Source: Mesodorylaimus sp. YZB2_4 (Eukaryota; Nematoda; Enoplea; Dorylaimida; Dorylaimidae). From it: 64,000 nt of DNA. Positions 1 through 10,390 of this stretch are shown piece by piece. Every line of letters starts with the position of its first letter. The first letter of the stretch is position 1. Where the stretch lies: positions 1 through 64,000 of the forward strand of contig JASANH010000728.1 of NCBI GenBank assembly GCA_030248295.1. Direction: 5' to 3'. A model generated the notes under the pieces. The model saw only the letters and a program-made list of their open reading frames with translations, did no database searches and was not told where the DNA came from. A program made the position numbers and the translations under genes.

Positions 1-981
1 TATGGTACGTTCAGTGTGGCGGTCAAGGCATCGTTTAAGTCGACAGTGGAAATGCTGATGCTGACGCAATTGGGACTGATCAATATCGAGAAAGCGGAGG
101 ACGATTTTCGGGCGTGCTACCAACGGCAAGGAGAAAACGCTCAACAATTTTATGATCAGTTGGAAGTGTTGTGGAGTCGATGTCAGACGCCGCACAATAT
201 GGGCGACAAGGAGAGACGAATCTACGAACAGTTCCTCAAGGGAATGAAGCCACAATTCAAATCGTGGGTGATGACGAAATTTCCAGAGTCGGGAGTGGAC
301 ATGCTGGACTTGGTTCAATTCGTGCAGCGGCTGGAAGAACAAGAGAAGCATGAAGTTTTCGATCGGAACCATAAGTACAATTACAGCGCCCAAGGTGGTC
401 AAGTGTACAAGTCGAGGGATACGAAGCAAGACGAAGACGAGCAAGAACGTGCATTGCGATTGGATAAAGAAGTGATCAGGCGGAAACAGGCGCAGGCGGC
501 CAGAATGCTACATTGGTCGGCCGAGCCTCCGGACAAGGACGATGGAGAACTGATTCGTTGGAACGAAGTGCCAGTAGCGTATGTGGTCGATGGCGATGAT
601 GATCATGAAGAGCTGGTCTATGCGTGTGTCAATGCAGTGGCTGAGGCGAGGAATGGACGGCCGCCATGGCACAAGTTTGAACCGAAAGGAGAAGACGGAC
701 GGTACAATATCGATGGTCAGTACGAGCAGCGGGACCAACAGTTCAAGCGGGATTACAAGAATGATCCGTGCTATACGTGTGGTGAGTTGGGCCATTGGGG
801 CCGCTACTGCCCACTTATAGAGGAGTTTCGACAATTGGTCAAGTCGTTATGGAAGAAAGGCGGACCAAGACCAAGCATAAAGGAAGTGCTGGACGAATTG
901 GCGCATCAGTCAAAAGAAAAGGCGGGCATATCACCAGTGGTCGCTATTTCGGTTGGCAAAGTTGGGACGACGACGCCGTAA
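1..981 (+). CDS. gag: G1 Gag, partial (zinc-knuckle nucleocapsid)
   Basis: Frame 1 is open from the window edge to the TAA at 979-981, so the true start is upstream. Gag packages element RNA into cytoplasmic particles. The first 110 residues are helical and capsid-like, with a retrotransposon-Gag look (QFYDQLEVLW, then a stretch ending FLKGMKP). A charged linker follows. A CCHC zinc knuckle with spacing C-x2-C-x4-H-x4-C (CYTCGELGHWGRYC) lies at about 769-810. The tail is short and basic. The next recognisable domain, protease, is in the same frame about 460 bp downstream but with stops between. Separate Gag and Pol products, or decay of the junction, are both possible. Confidence 0.8.
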   Translation, partial: YGTFSVAVKASFKSTVEMLMLTQLGLINIEKAEDDFRACYQRQGENAQQFYDQLEVLWSRCQTPHNMGDKERRIYEQFLKGMKPQFKSWVMTKFPESGVDMLDLVQFVQRLEEQEKHEVFDRNHKYNYSAQGGQVYKSRDTKQDEDEQERALRLDKEVIRRKQAQAARMLHWSAEPPDKDDGELIRWNEVPVAYVVDGDDDHEELVYACVNAVAEARNGRPPWHKFEPKGEDGRYNIDGQYEQRDQQFKRDYKNDPCYTCGELGHWGRYCPLIEEFRQLVKSLWKKGGPRPSIKEVLDELAHQSKEKAGISPVVAISVGKVGTTTP

Positions 982-1449
982 GGGTGCGCGGGCGCGCCTG
1001 GAAATGTGACTGGTAAACTTTTGGATACTTGGTCAACTGGCGTGCCCAACCGACGGCGAGGGGAAAGCCAATGGTGTCGATGTCAAGCCAGTGCGGTCAA
1101 TGGTTGAGTCAAGTGCAGATGAAATCATGCTGGGATTTGGATCGAGAATTGGTCAGGGCAACAGATAGAGAACAGGGTATTGGTAAGCAGGGTGGTGATA
1201 CTGGGAACCTTGGTTTGGAGGATAGTGTCGCAGATGCTACTGCAAATTCCTTGGTTCTGCGGTTGCCAAATAATATGCCTGAACGGGAGAAGGTCCAGAC
1301 CCTGTCAAGGTTTTTCAAAATCAACCCTGAGGAGGTGGAAGCTATGTCCATACCCTAATCCAGCTGCAAAAATAGGGCGATTGCGAGGGTGACCAGGGTA
1401 CATCTAATCGAAGTGCCGGTGTATATTACGACGGCAACCGGTCTGTGTC
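982..1449 (+). pseudogene. G1 gag-protease junction with scrambled reading frames
   Basis: After the gag stop no single frame stays open. One frame is protein-like around 1031-1165 and ends in TAG. Another is open from 1029 to 1358 (ends TAA). The lead-in to the protease reads in a third arrangement, switching from frame 0 to frame 1 near 1440, just before the DTG motif. This looks like a Gag C-terminus/protease linker that has collected several indels. A GTAAG near 1181 makes a spliced junction conceivable, but I could not find a clean matching acceptor. Confidence 0.45.
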
Positions 1450-1854
1450 ATGCTGGACACAGGCGCGGAGCTGTCGATGGTCAGTCCAGTGGCGTTAGCA
1501 AAATTGCAAGGAGTCAAGGATGTGAAGGAAATCTGCTACATGGACCCAGCCAATGCGATCAATAGTGCAAGTGGTCACGATATGCGGATATTGGGCAGTG
1601 CGATAGTCAAGTTCAGAATCGAGGGCGTGGCATCAGCACCAGTCATGGTTTTGGTCACAGACAATATGGATTTCGAATTCGTGGCTGGACTCGGGCTAAT
1701 CGAGCAGTGCAAGATGCAATGCGACTTCGAAAGGAAGGTGATCAAGTTTCAAGCAGATCCATGGAATGGAATCGAGGTGAGGTACACTCAACGCGGTTCA
1801 GGACAGGCGTCAAGCTTGTTTGTGAAAGCGGACACCTACTTGCCACCAAGATGA
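1450..1854 (+). CDS. pro: G1 retropepsin-like aspartic protease
   Basis: The motif LDTGAELSMV right at the start is the D-T/S-G active site of retroviral-type proteases, which work as homodimers to mature Gag-Pol. Further on, VAGLGLIEQC fits the second conserved strand (hydrophobic-G) of the fold. The length, about 134 residues, is normal for a protease plus its flank. It is in frame 1 and ends at TGA 1852-1854. Pol continues in frame 0 from about 1840, so protease-RT fusion needs a -1 shift near 1840-1850. I cannot tell whether that is programmed or a mutation. The upstream frame is also shifted, so the ATG at 1450 is only the first Met of the visible block. Confidence 0.7.
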   Translation: MLDTGAELSMVSPVALAKLQGVKDVKEICYMDPANAINSASGHDMRILGSAIVKFRIEGVASAPVMVLVTDNMDFEFVAGLGLIEQCKMQCDFERKVIKFQADPWNGIEVRYTQRGSGQASSLFVKADTYLPPR

Positions 1855-4800
1855 GGCGAGTGCCACCTGCGATCAAAACGGAATTGGCAACGGTTCACGA
1901 GTGCAAGTGGCGAGAACCGAAGCAGGGATGGCGACCATTCATGTTACCAAGAGGCGTGATCAAAGCTGAGCGAGAAGATGGCGTGAGGACGGCCAAAGTG
2001 GTCATTGTAAATCCAACGGCGTCAGGCTTTCGGCTCAAGCGAGGGACAGCAATTGGACGGGTGGAAGAACTGCAAGTGTCAAAGGCAAGTGAATCGGTTA
2101 TCGGGATAGGCAGTTGGGCGCAGGGATTGCCGTGTGGGTTGGTCTGCTCATCACAGACTGATGCCAAAGGTGATCTCGGCCAGGACGAGCAAGGCGGACG
2201 CAAGGATATCGGTGTCCAAGTGCGAGGCGATTATCCAGTTGAGGTGGACAGGGAGTCAGCAGTGCGAATCGAGAAATTGGCCAGGTTGTTGAAGAAACCA
2301 CCTGATCTGGCCATGGACGACTGGGGCAAGTTGGTCAAGTGCGTATTGGCGAACAACGATGTATTCGCATTCAGTTTGCAAGAATTGACGGGAACAACAT
2401 GGGCGAAGCATCAAATCGATACGGGCGATGCACCACCAGTTCGAAACAAAATGCGGAGAATAATCGAAGCGCACAAGGATGTGGTCAAGGCTCAAGTGGA
2501 CGAATATTTGGAGCTGGGGTGGATAGTGCCATCAAGGTCCCCCTGGGCTACAAATGTGGTATTGGTAAAGAAGAAAGAAGGTACGTGGCGAGTCTGTTTG
2601 GACTATCGACCAGTCAACAAGGTGACGAAGAAGGACGCGTATCGTTTGCTCAATATCAACGAGATGTTGGACGCGATGCAAGGGTCGAGGATCTTCACGG
2701 TTTTGGACATGATGTGCGGCTACAATCAAGTGCCAATGGATCCGAAATCGCAGGAGAAGACAGCGTTCTACACACCATTCGGGTGTTACGAGTGGACGAG
2801 AGCAAGTTTTGGGCTGTGCAACATGCCCGCGGAATATCAAAGGCTGGTCGATATGCTGTTGGCAGGGATCGAGTGGTTGTATGTGCTGGCATACATCGAC
2901 GACATCGTCATCTACAGTAAGTCGGTTGATGAGCATGTGGGGCATTTGGAAGCGGTTTTTGGGCGATTGCGAGAAGCGAATCTGAAGTTGAAACCGAAGA
3001 AGTGCGTGATCGGATGCGGGAGCTTGGAGTATCTTGGGCATCGAATCGATTCAACTGGTTGCCGACCATTGAGCGACAAGGTGGAAGAAATACGAAATTA
3101 CCCCGTGCCCAAGTCATGCGAAGAAGTGCATTCGTTTCTCGGATTGGCTGGTTATTATCGGAAGTTCTTGGTCAATTATGCGGACAGAAGTAGGCGACTT
3201 CGTGAATTGACCAGGAAAGATGCGGTTTTCGAATGGACGGCGGAGAGGCAGGAAGAATTCGAGTATTTGAGGCGGGCATTGACGGAAGATCCTGTGCTCA
3301 GGTACCCAAATTTCGAGTTGCCATTCGTATTGAGTACAGATGCATCAGGGTATGGAATTGGAGCGGTGTTGGAGCAATATGAACCTTCGGAGCCGAACAA
3401 GCGGTGGATGGTGCATTGCGTTTCAAGAGCCCTCAATCCAGCGGAGACGAGATACTGTACAACGGATAGGGAGTGCCTGGCAATATATTGGGGCATCCTG
3501 CAGTATCGACACTATTTGCTCGGAAGGAAATTCGAAGTGAAGACGGATCATCAGTGTCTACTGGCATGGCAACGCGATCAGGACATGCAGGGACGAAGAG
3601 GAAAGTGGTTGGCTCAGTTGCAAGAGTATGATTTCGATATTCATTATCAGCGGGGCAAGGACAATGTGGTGCCTGATTTGCTATCGCGTTGGCCTGGCAT
3701 GCAAGCCGAAGGCGACCGAGGCGAGCGAGAAATCAAGATCAAGCCCAAGGAAATCGAATGCGACGCATGTCAAGCCAAGACCAATCACAAGGATGAAACG
3801 ATCGCGTGCGAAGGAGGCATTGGCGATGAGCAATGTCAAGGGGATGATGGTCAGTTTTGGTTTCTGGACCCATACCTCAACGCCGTGGTAGCAGTAAGTG
3901 ACTGTGGGGTTGTGTGTCTAGAAGAGGGGACTGAAAGTGACCATGTAGAAATGGAAGTTGAGACCAGAGGTATGGTCAGTTGGGGATTGTCATATGATCG
4001 GACTGTGTTGGGAGGCTTAGAGTTGTATGAAGGAAAAGAGTGGGATAGGAGTTCTCTTAGCCCCACCCCTGCCCTATCAACGAGTCTTAGAGTACCTTCA
4101 GAGTGGTCAAGGGACATCAATAGCGAGGCAGTCCAGAGAGAAATCGGAACGGATGTGTTGACGGGCCAGTCATACCCAAAGCAAGGGCTCGTTGACCAGA
4201 TCGAAGCAAGGTTTGGAGCGATTCAAGGGTTAGAAGACGAAGCTGAAGAATCGGGGGACGAACAGGAATTGGTCAGTGATCAGATATCGGGCAATCAAGA
4301 CCAATGGGACGAACAACAGGGAGTGGCGATTTTGGCATCGGATTTGTTCAGTATCATGCCAGAACCAATCACCTTGGCCAAGATGCAGTTACACGATCGG
4401 GAACTGCAAGAAATCGGTTTCGATTTGGGCAATGCGAGAAATGGACGAGGTCAGTACTATTATCTGGATCAAGATGGCGTATTGAAGATCGATTGGGTGA
4501 AACCCAATGATGCGCTTGGGCGAGTGTACCGACGGGTTGTTGCGCCAGCTGGGCTGCGGACATTGATCTTTGATGTCGCGCACAAGCGTGGTGGACACCC
4601 TGGGTTTGGACGATTGTTGGAAAGTATTCGAAGGCACTATTTTTGGCCAACGATGCGGAAAGATTTGCAGCGGTGGATCGAGGCGTGTCAGGACTGTGCG
4701 ATGCGAAAGCAAAAGCAAGGAGCGGGACAACCACCGTTGGCACCTCTTCCAATTGCGGGTGCTTTTGAACGAGTGGCAATCGATATGGTTGGACCATTAC

Positions 4801-6050
4801 CAACGACGGTCAAGGGCAACAAGTATGTATGCGTGTTGGTCGATTCAAGGACGAAACAAGTCGAACTGCATGCGTGTGCGGATATGAAAGCGGAAACGGT
4901 GGCTGAGTTTGTGGTGCAATGGATTGCGCGCTATGGGGTCATGCGAACACTATTATCGGATCAAGGAACGAATTTCTGTGGTGCGGTGATGAAGTCAGTT
5001 TGCGAAGCGTTTGGGATCGACAAGAGGAGAACATCGTCTTATCATCCACAAACGAATGGTGCGTGCGAAGCCTACAACAAGCAGTTGGGCGACGAGCTGT
5101 ACTTCTACACGCGGGAAATTCCAGACGAGTGGGACAATTGGTTGCCAATTTTCGCAATGCATCATCGATTTGCAATTCATACGACAACGGGAGAGACGCC
5201 TTATTTGCTTATGTTTGGACGAGAGGGGTTAGATCCGCTAACTGCCTTGTTCAAAGGAGGCTCTCACGATGGTCAAGTGGTACCAGCAGGCGATGCAGAT
5301 TATGTGCGAAAACTGAAGGAACGAATGGCAAGAGTGGACGAAATGGTATATCAAAGGATAGCGGAACAACAGGAAAGGATGAAGGTGGCGTACGACAAGT
5401 TGGCCAAGGTAACGACAGCGTTCGGGAAGGGCGATTTGGTATTTGTGAGAAACCAGGCTACCAAACCTGGGGTGTGTAAAAAGCATCGTCCGAGGTGGCT
5501 GGGGCCTTACGAGGTACTCGATGTGCTCTCACCGTACAATGTGGTGGTCAAGTTCGCTGGGCGAGTCGACAGCACACCATGGGTTGTCAGTGTGGCGAGA
5601 TTGAGTCGATGGAAAAGGACGGCGCCAGAGGACATCACGAAAGAAAAACGAAAATCGGATTTGGACAATCAAGTGGCAATGGAAAATGGTCAGTCAAGGC
5701 TGGAACAGTCAGAGAAAGAAGTGTTTCGACCAGCTGCAGTGGATGTGAGTGGTCTTCTGCGGAAGCCGGATCCAGTTTGGGTCTGGGCTAAGCGGGCCAG
5801 AGGTCAGCCATACTGGCCAGGACGAGTTATTATGGGCAAAGAAATCAACGAATCGGAAGTGCCAGGTTATCGATGGGTTCGATTTTTTGGAGAAGACTTT
5901 GTGAATGTTGGAGCAATTCGGATTCCATTGGGAGCGCTGGTACCATATTTGGAAGGAAAGGATGAATATCACCTAGGAGAAGATCAGCGATTGAAGCGGG
6001 CAATGTATGAGATCGAGTCCGCAATGGGTCTGCCAATCGCAAGCGATTGA
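1707..6050 (+). CDS. pol: G1 Pol: reverse transcriptase, RNase H, integrase, PWWP
   Basis: This is one uninterrupted 1447-residue frame. Its first ~45 residues overlap the protease in another frame, so the real protein probably begins near 1850. RT covers residues ~245-470, with FTVLDMMCGYNQ and the catalytic YIDD at residue 396. RNase H covers ~540-650 (STDASGYGIG, TDRE, KTDHQCL). An acidic spacer of ~200 residues follows. The integrase has an H-H-C-C zinc site (~950-1000, CQDCAMRK) and a DD35E core: D in AIDMVG, D1085 in SDQGTN, E1121 in ACEAYNK. I counted 35 residues between the last two. GPY/F is at ~1263 (WLGPYEVL). The last ~90 residues form a PWWP domain. Nothing essential is missing, unlike the broken gag-pro region. 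Confidence 0.93.
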   Translation: MQDAMRLRKEGDQVSSRSMEWNRGEVHSTRFRTGVKLVCESGHLLATKMRRVPPAIKTELATVHECKWREPKQGWRPFMLPRGVIKAEREDGVRTAKVVIVNPTASGFRLKRGTAIGRVEELQVSKASESVIGIGSWAQGLPCGLVCSSQTDAKGDLGQDEQGGRKDIGVQVRGDYPVEVDRESAVRIEKLARLLKKPPDLAMDDWGKLVKCVLANNDVFAFSLQELTGTTWAKHQIDTGDAPPVRNKMRRIIEAHKDVVKAQVDEYLELGWIVPSRSPWATNVVLVKKKEGTWRVCLDYRPVNKVTKKDAYRLLNINEMLDAMQGSRIFTVLDMMCGYNQVPMDPKSQEKTAFYTPFGCYEWTRASFGLCNMPAEYQRLVDMLLAGIEWLYVLAYIDDIVIYSKSVDEHVGHLEAVFGRLREANLKLKPKKCVIGCGSLEYLGHRIDSTGCRPLSDKVEEIRNYPVPKSCEEVHSFLGLAGYYRKFLVNYADRSRRLRELTRKDAVFEWTAERQEEFEYLRRALTEDPVLRYPNFELPFVLSTDASGYGIGAVLEQYEPSEPNKRWMVHCVSRALNPAETRYCTTDRECLAIYWGILQYRHYLLGRKFEVKTDHQCLLAWQRDQDMQGRRGKWLAQLQEYDFDIHYQRGKDNVVPDLLSRWPGMQAEGDRGEREIKIKPKEIECDACQAKTNHKDETIACEGGIGDEQCQGDDGQFWFLDPYLNAVVAVSDCGVVCLEEGTESDHVEMEVETRGMVSWGLSYDRTVLGGLELYEGKEWDRSSLSPTPALSTSLRVPSEWSRDINSEAVQREIGTDVLTGQSYPKQGLVDQIEARFGAIQGLEDEAEESGDEQELVSDQISGNQDQWDEQQGVAILASDLFSIMPEPITLAKMQLHDRELQEIGFDLGNARNGRGQYYYLDQDGVLKIDWVKPNDALGRVYRRVVAPAGLRTLIFDVAHKRGGHPGFGRLLESIRRHYFWPTMRKDLQRWIEACQDCAMRKQKQGAGQPPLAPLPIAGAFERVAIDMVGPLPTTVKGNKYVCVLVDSRTKQVELHACADMKAETVAEFVVQWIARYGVMRTLLSDQGTNFCGAVMKSVCEAFGIDKRRTSSYHPQTNGACEAYNKQLGDELYFYTREIPDEWDNWLPIFAMHHRFAIHTTTGETPYLLMFGREGLDPLTALFKGGSHDGQVVPAGDADYVRKLKERMARVDEMVYQRIAEQQERMKVAYDKLAKVTTAFGKGDLVFVRNQATKPGVCKKHRPRWLGPYEVLDVLSPYNVVVKFAGRVDSTPWVVSVARLSRWKRTAPEDITKEKRKSDLDNQVAMENGQSRLEQSEKEVFRPAAVDVSGLLRKPDPVWVWAKRARGQPYWPGRVIMGKEINESEVPGYRWVRFFGEDFVNVGAIRIPLGALVPYLEGKDEYHLGEDQRLKRAMYEIESAMGLPIASD
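5765..6047 (+). other. PWWP domain at the C-terminus of G1 Pol
   Basis: After the integrase GPY/F module and a charged linker, Pol residues ~1355-1447 read as a PWWP domain. They contain VWAKRARGQPYWPGRV, where QPYWP stands for the P-W-W-P box. The aromatic strand YRWVRFFGE follows, then a helical tail ending in a basic and acidic helix. In host proteins (for example LEDGF and DNMT3) PWWP domains bind H3K36-methylated nucleosomes. Many gypsy elements instead carry a chromodomain here. Targeting of integration to marked chromatin is an inference from position. Confidence 0.8.
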
Positions 6051-6931
6051 AAAGAAGAGGGGGAGGGGAAGAAAATCGGTCAAAAGATTTTCGACTCCAA
6101 TGACCCTACTACCAATTTTCGTTATTAGTAATTGTGGGTGCGTAAGTGTTGCGTTTGTACAGTATTCCATGAGTTAGGTTGGGAATGGGGTTTGAGTTTC
6201 ATAGGATATGGGCGTCTAAAAATGGGTTATGATCCTGGGGTATTGAGGTAGGCATGTTACATTGTATCAGGATAGAACTTGGGTTTTTATGGTAATGGGC
6301 AGATGGGTTCACCTACGAGTAGGTTGGGCGCTTGGTACGTTTTCAGTTTTTTTTGGTAGGAAATAATTTGGGAGTTGGGATTCAAACTATGACCTTTTGC
6401 GGGGAAAATGGGGATTATATAATGGTTAGATGTGTCATAAGGGTGGAATGCCATTCTCAATTTGGTTTTTTTAGTGGGAATTTTGGTATAGGCTGGTTGC
6501 CTTGTATAGGCCAATGCGCGTGTGAGACAGTTTTTGGTTTTTTGAGGGATTTTGTTTTTGGGGTGAATGTGGGACTTGTATGAGCCATGCACTTATGTGG
6601 GTATATCACATGTATTGGGGGGAAGGCTGCATTTGACGAAGTGGGTGCACAGGCACTACGGATATAAGGGTGTAACTATATGGAATGGGATATGGTAGGA
6701 TGATGGAATGTGTGGTATTTTTATCAGTGTACTAGGGCAAGTCAGTGGCGGTGGCACCAGGAGGAAGGTCAAGGGGTGAAGAAACGTCACATCGGGGCAA
6801 CGAGGTCAATAAGAAGGTCAGTCGAGGTCAATGGAAGAAACGACGAGGTCATACGAAAGGCAGGACCAATGGGGTGGACGATGGCCAAAGACGAGAAGCT
6901 TGGGGTCAAGCTTCCCCAACAGGGGGGAGTA
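6051..6931 (+). other. G1 region between pol and 3' LTR, no clear gene
   Basis: This 880-bp stretch is low in coding signal. Two opposite-strand open frames of 83-101 codons around 6287-6592 overlap each other and show no domain, signal peptide or membrane segment expected of an env protein. The last ~200 bp is purine-rich with repeated AGGTCA/GGTCA words and runs into the polypurine tract. Confidence 0.5.
6920..6931 (+). promoter_or_regulatory. G1 polypurine tract
   Basis: CAGGGGGGAGTA directly precedes the TGTTG start of the LTR. A purine block at this place primes plus-strand DNA synthesis in LTR elements. The position supports the LTR boundary at 6932. Confidence 0.65.
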
Positions 6932-7971
6932 TGTTGCGAATGTGCCATTCTGGTACAGTAAGCTAGTCTTCCCGCCCATGGACGATTCGAATTTGGCGCA
7001 AACAAACGGATTAGCGGCGGCCTTGACGCTCAAAACAAGGTCGTAAATATAGAACAGTGGACAATGGTCGGCGGACATCAGGTGGACAACACTTGGGTCG
7101 AGTGGCAGATACGGGGCCGGGGTCGGCGTGAACGGCACGAGCGGTGCCTATGCCGAGTGTGGTGAGCCTGGACGGAGCACGTGCTGCCGTCGGGACATAC
7201 TCGCCGCCTCAGCATTGGGCCTCGCCGCGACCTCGAGCCCAGCGGGTGGCGTTCACGTGCGCCAGACGTTGACCAGCGACCACCTCGGAGGAGATCGAGA
7301 CCAGCGGACAGGGGGCGCTCGAGGACGAACCAGATGGCGCTCGTTACCAGTGAAGACCCCGAAGGATGTGACATGATTGGAGGATTGAGGATGATGATGA
7401 CCCGCCTTTTGGTGCACTGTGCCTGATTTTGTACAGCTTGGTCAGTTACAGTTAAAGAAAGGAAAGATTCAGTTGTTTTCGAGTTTGCGTTGTGTTTTGG
7501 TGAGGAAGACCAGGCGTACTGTGCTACGGACGACGACTTCCGGCGACGTAGTGCGACCGACGATTTCCGTCGGGAGGAAGATCAGTGCTGCCGACGATTT
7601 CCGTGCGGGCGATCCGATCGGCGTGGGAGTTCGACGATTTCCGGCGAGCGACCACGTTCTGGTGTTCAGGTGTGGCGGTGTTGGGCGACGAGGAGCAGCG
7701 GAGAGTTGGTGTTGGAGTGCAGGTAAGAGGGGTCAGTGAGGTTGGTGAGGGCTTTCTTTAGGCATAGCCCCTTACCGTTGGAGCGCTGAGGGCACGTCTC
7801 TGGTCCACGGGTACCATCGAGAGGAAGGAGCGTGTGCAGACGAGGATATTTAGGGTTTCTTAGGTTACCCAATAAATCTAAGTGGCGGCATCGTACTAGG
7901 TTTGGGATAGGCAAGGTTAGGTTACGGATATACGCATAGCCGGCGTATAGTTATAACATAACAAAACAACA
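6932..7971 (+). repeat. G1 3' long terminal repeat
   Basis: The 1040-bp segment starts TGTTG and ends CAACA, a perfect 5-bp inverted end pair with the canonical TG..CA. It follows a polypurine tract. AATAAA at about 7871 fits a polyadenylation signal. The interior at 7080-7700 is GC-rich and has four copies of a short motif (listed separately). The partner LTR is outside the window, so identity and age cannot be judged. Confidence 0.7.
7531..7644 (+). repeat. Four spaced copies of CGACGAYTTCCG in the G1 LTR
   Basis: Copies start at 7531, 7558, 7592 and 7632. They differ at one or two positions and are spaced 27, 34 and 40 bp apart. Sequence between copies is not conserved, so these look like repeated short sites rather than a tandem duplication. 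Their place in the LTR suggests regulatory sites. The TTCCG core resembles an ETS-type half-site, but that is only a resemblance. Confidence 0.6.
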
Positions 7972-10390
7972 GTGGGCATAAGTGGAAAATTGACGGATTT
8001 ACTTATTCGAGGATTATATTACAGAAAATATCCAAGTCCTGATGGCTGTACTCTCATTTCGCATTTAGTTATAAATTCTGATGGCGCCAGGTTTACTATA
8101 CCAAATGAGGATGCGTACAAAGTTTTAAAAATTGTGTGAAGATGACACTTTGACAAAGTCAGACAAATATTGAATGGCAATAAAGATTTTTCGGCTAATA
8201 TTTTTTCAATTTTTTGCTGAATTCAAAGGCAACAGCTGCCGAACTAAAACGCTGCTCAAATATTGGCTTTGTTGCTACCAGAAAGGAAAAGATGAAATGA
8301 AATACAGGAAAAGATAAAATGAGTGACAGAAAGCCATCGGCCAGATCGTACAGGCTGGGAGAAGCGTGCTTGTGAAACACTGTCTCCTGCTTGGAATGAC
8401 AGCTGAACTAGCACCTTTGTTTTGTTTTTGTGTGCCATAGTGTTCAGGTATTCAGCACTTTGGGTTGTGGGTGCCTCGTTCCTGCCGTGTGACTGGACAG
8501 TGGCAAAGGTGACGGCTGTTTCCCGACACATTTCTCCTTTCTCGCCTTTGCCTCTGTCGCCCACATGCGAGGGCTGTGGGACTGTTTGAATTGTAGCTGG
8601 TATTTCCTCAAATATTATACTTTCGGCGCAATTAATTCTGGTAGATGCAGTAGGTTAATTTTAGCCGCCGGCTTCATACCACTCCAAGTTTTCCCGCGGC
8701 GGTGGCAAAGTTCACAGGGAAATGCGTCGTAGTAGCACAAAAGTCGTTCGATCAGATGGGTTTATAAACGGTTTCCTGACAGAACAGGACAGAGTGACCT
8801 AAAATGTGCTGCACTGACGACAAGGTGAGCCTCGCCAGGTTGTTTTATTATTTTAACGATAGCATCTTAGTTAAGCTGCCTACACAGAACAGGCTTGCAC
8901 CGAGGGGCAAACGACGTTGGATGATTTGTGGTGCCTGCAAGGTGACATAGTTGGGCGAAATAGATCAAATGTTTTTATGTTAGTTTTTCCCTTTTCTCCA
9001 AGCGCAAGACTCTTCGTGCTTGTACAACTGGATTCGATTCCGTTACTTTTCATCTCTCTTCAGTGCTGCGTAGGAGGCCACATTAGAATTTGACAGTCGT
9101 ACATTCTCTGGTAAGCCATCGGTTGCGGCAGAAAGCGCTATCGCAGTAGCAGTTTTGTCAGTTGTTCCAATCGATGACGGCCTCTGACTGGTCGATCTCT
9201 ACAGCGGTACTTCGACCAAAACTACGTGCAGTAATTCGACATGGCTCTGTATGGAATCTTACGACTGAAACGTATGCATCTGCTGAATTAATTGTCCTCG
9301 AGAACACACCCCTCACTCTGTTTTGCCTGGCTCGATATCCTGTTTTCTGGTATGAAGGAAGCGTAAGTAACATCTTGTGGGCAACGTCTGACAATGGTTG
9401 CTGTGAGCGATCCTTTTCATATTCACAAATTCATGTGAATTTTCGTCATTTATATTTGATTCGTTCATATAAAAAAAGAAGGACCAGACCTGGATTACTA
9501 GCGATAAGTCACTTATTTTTTCCTAAATTCATCATCTGAGGGATGGAATATAAATATGCTTTTTTCTACTCTTCAGAGGGGGGGGGGGGGGGGTTGGTCG
9601 ATTTATGAGACTCAAGAGGGACAGAAGATAAAACATGCACGAGTCGACCCTTGCCAATCTTTCACCGTAGCCCCCAGAAACGTGTACCCCTTACTGCACA
9701 TGAAATAAGTGCGCCATTTTAAAAACTTTCAAACACATAGTTGGCATTCCAGTAAAATATTTTTCGAGTTAGCTCGGGAGAAACTTTATTGAGAAAAAGA
9801 AATAAAAAAATTTGCAACAGTGAATACCCGCAAAGAGCACATTTCGCACCAGACATACTTATTTACTTGAATCAATGACAAGACGCTCAGGGGACTGAAG
9901 TATGAGGTGTCTCATTATGGGTACTTTGAAGGAAATATCTGGGAGAATCACTGTATCAACCCCAATGAGGCAGAAGGTCAAACTGACGGCGGCTCGTAAG
10001 CCCCAGCAATTTTTGTAGGAAAGGGTTGCTGCTCAAAAGAGGACTTGCAATCCAAATATTGAAACTGACAGGCAATTTTGCCGAAATGATACCACCAATG
10101 CTCTGCACCAACGACCCACTTCGGCGGCAACGGATTCAGAAAGTGACGACAACAATATAAGTAAGTCTGTGTATATTGTGCCAAATCACATTAACCAATC
10201 ATAGCTTGCACGAAGTAATTGTTTCCGTCCTTTCCTATGGCTAATCACAGCAGGGTTCTGAAAAGGTCAACATCAACTGAGGTTTCTATACATTTGCGAC
10301 TGTTCATAACACTTTTCTTGGTACCATACATCAGATGTGATCACGTGTGACATGGAGCAGATATACCAATGCTCCTACTACAATTATCCC
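7972..10390. other. No gene seen; includes a 16-G homopolymer
   Basis: No open frame here resembles a known protein or a known repeat. The longest (9162-9539, 125 codons) has no recognisable domain. A run of 16 G lies at 9578-9593. The composition is unremarkable otherwise. Confidence 0.4.

Larger units (their letters stand above)
1..7971 (+). mobile_element. Ty3/gypsy LTR retrotransposon G1, 5' end outside window
   Basis: The order gag, protease, RT, RNase H, integrase and 3' LTR on the plus strand is that of Ty3/gypsy elements. The window opens inside gag, so the 5' LTR, primer binding site and target duplication cannot be seen. Pol is one long open frame. The gag-protease stretch is spread over several frames. 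The 3' LTR is inferred from a purine tract followed by TGTTG, and from a matching CAACA end at 7971. The 880 bp between pol and LTR has no convincing env gene. Confidence 0.9.

Noticed and set aside
6287-6592. 101-codon minus frame and 83-codon plus frame between G1 pol and LTR as an env candidate
   Set aside because: No signal peptide, membrane segment or cysteine pattern.
7128-7739. Several open frames within the G1 LTR
   Set aside because: GC-rich regulatory sequence gives chance open frames. The repeats there are the visible structure.
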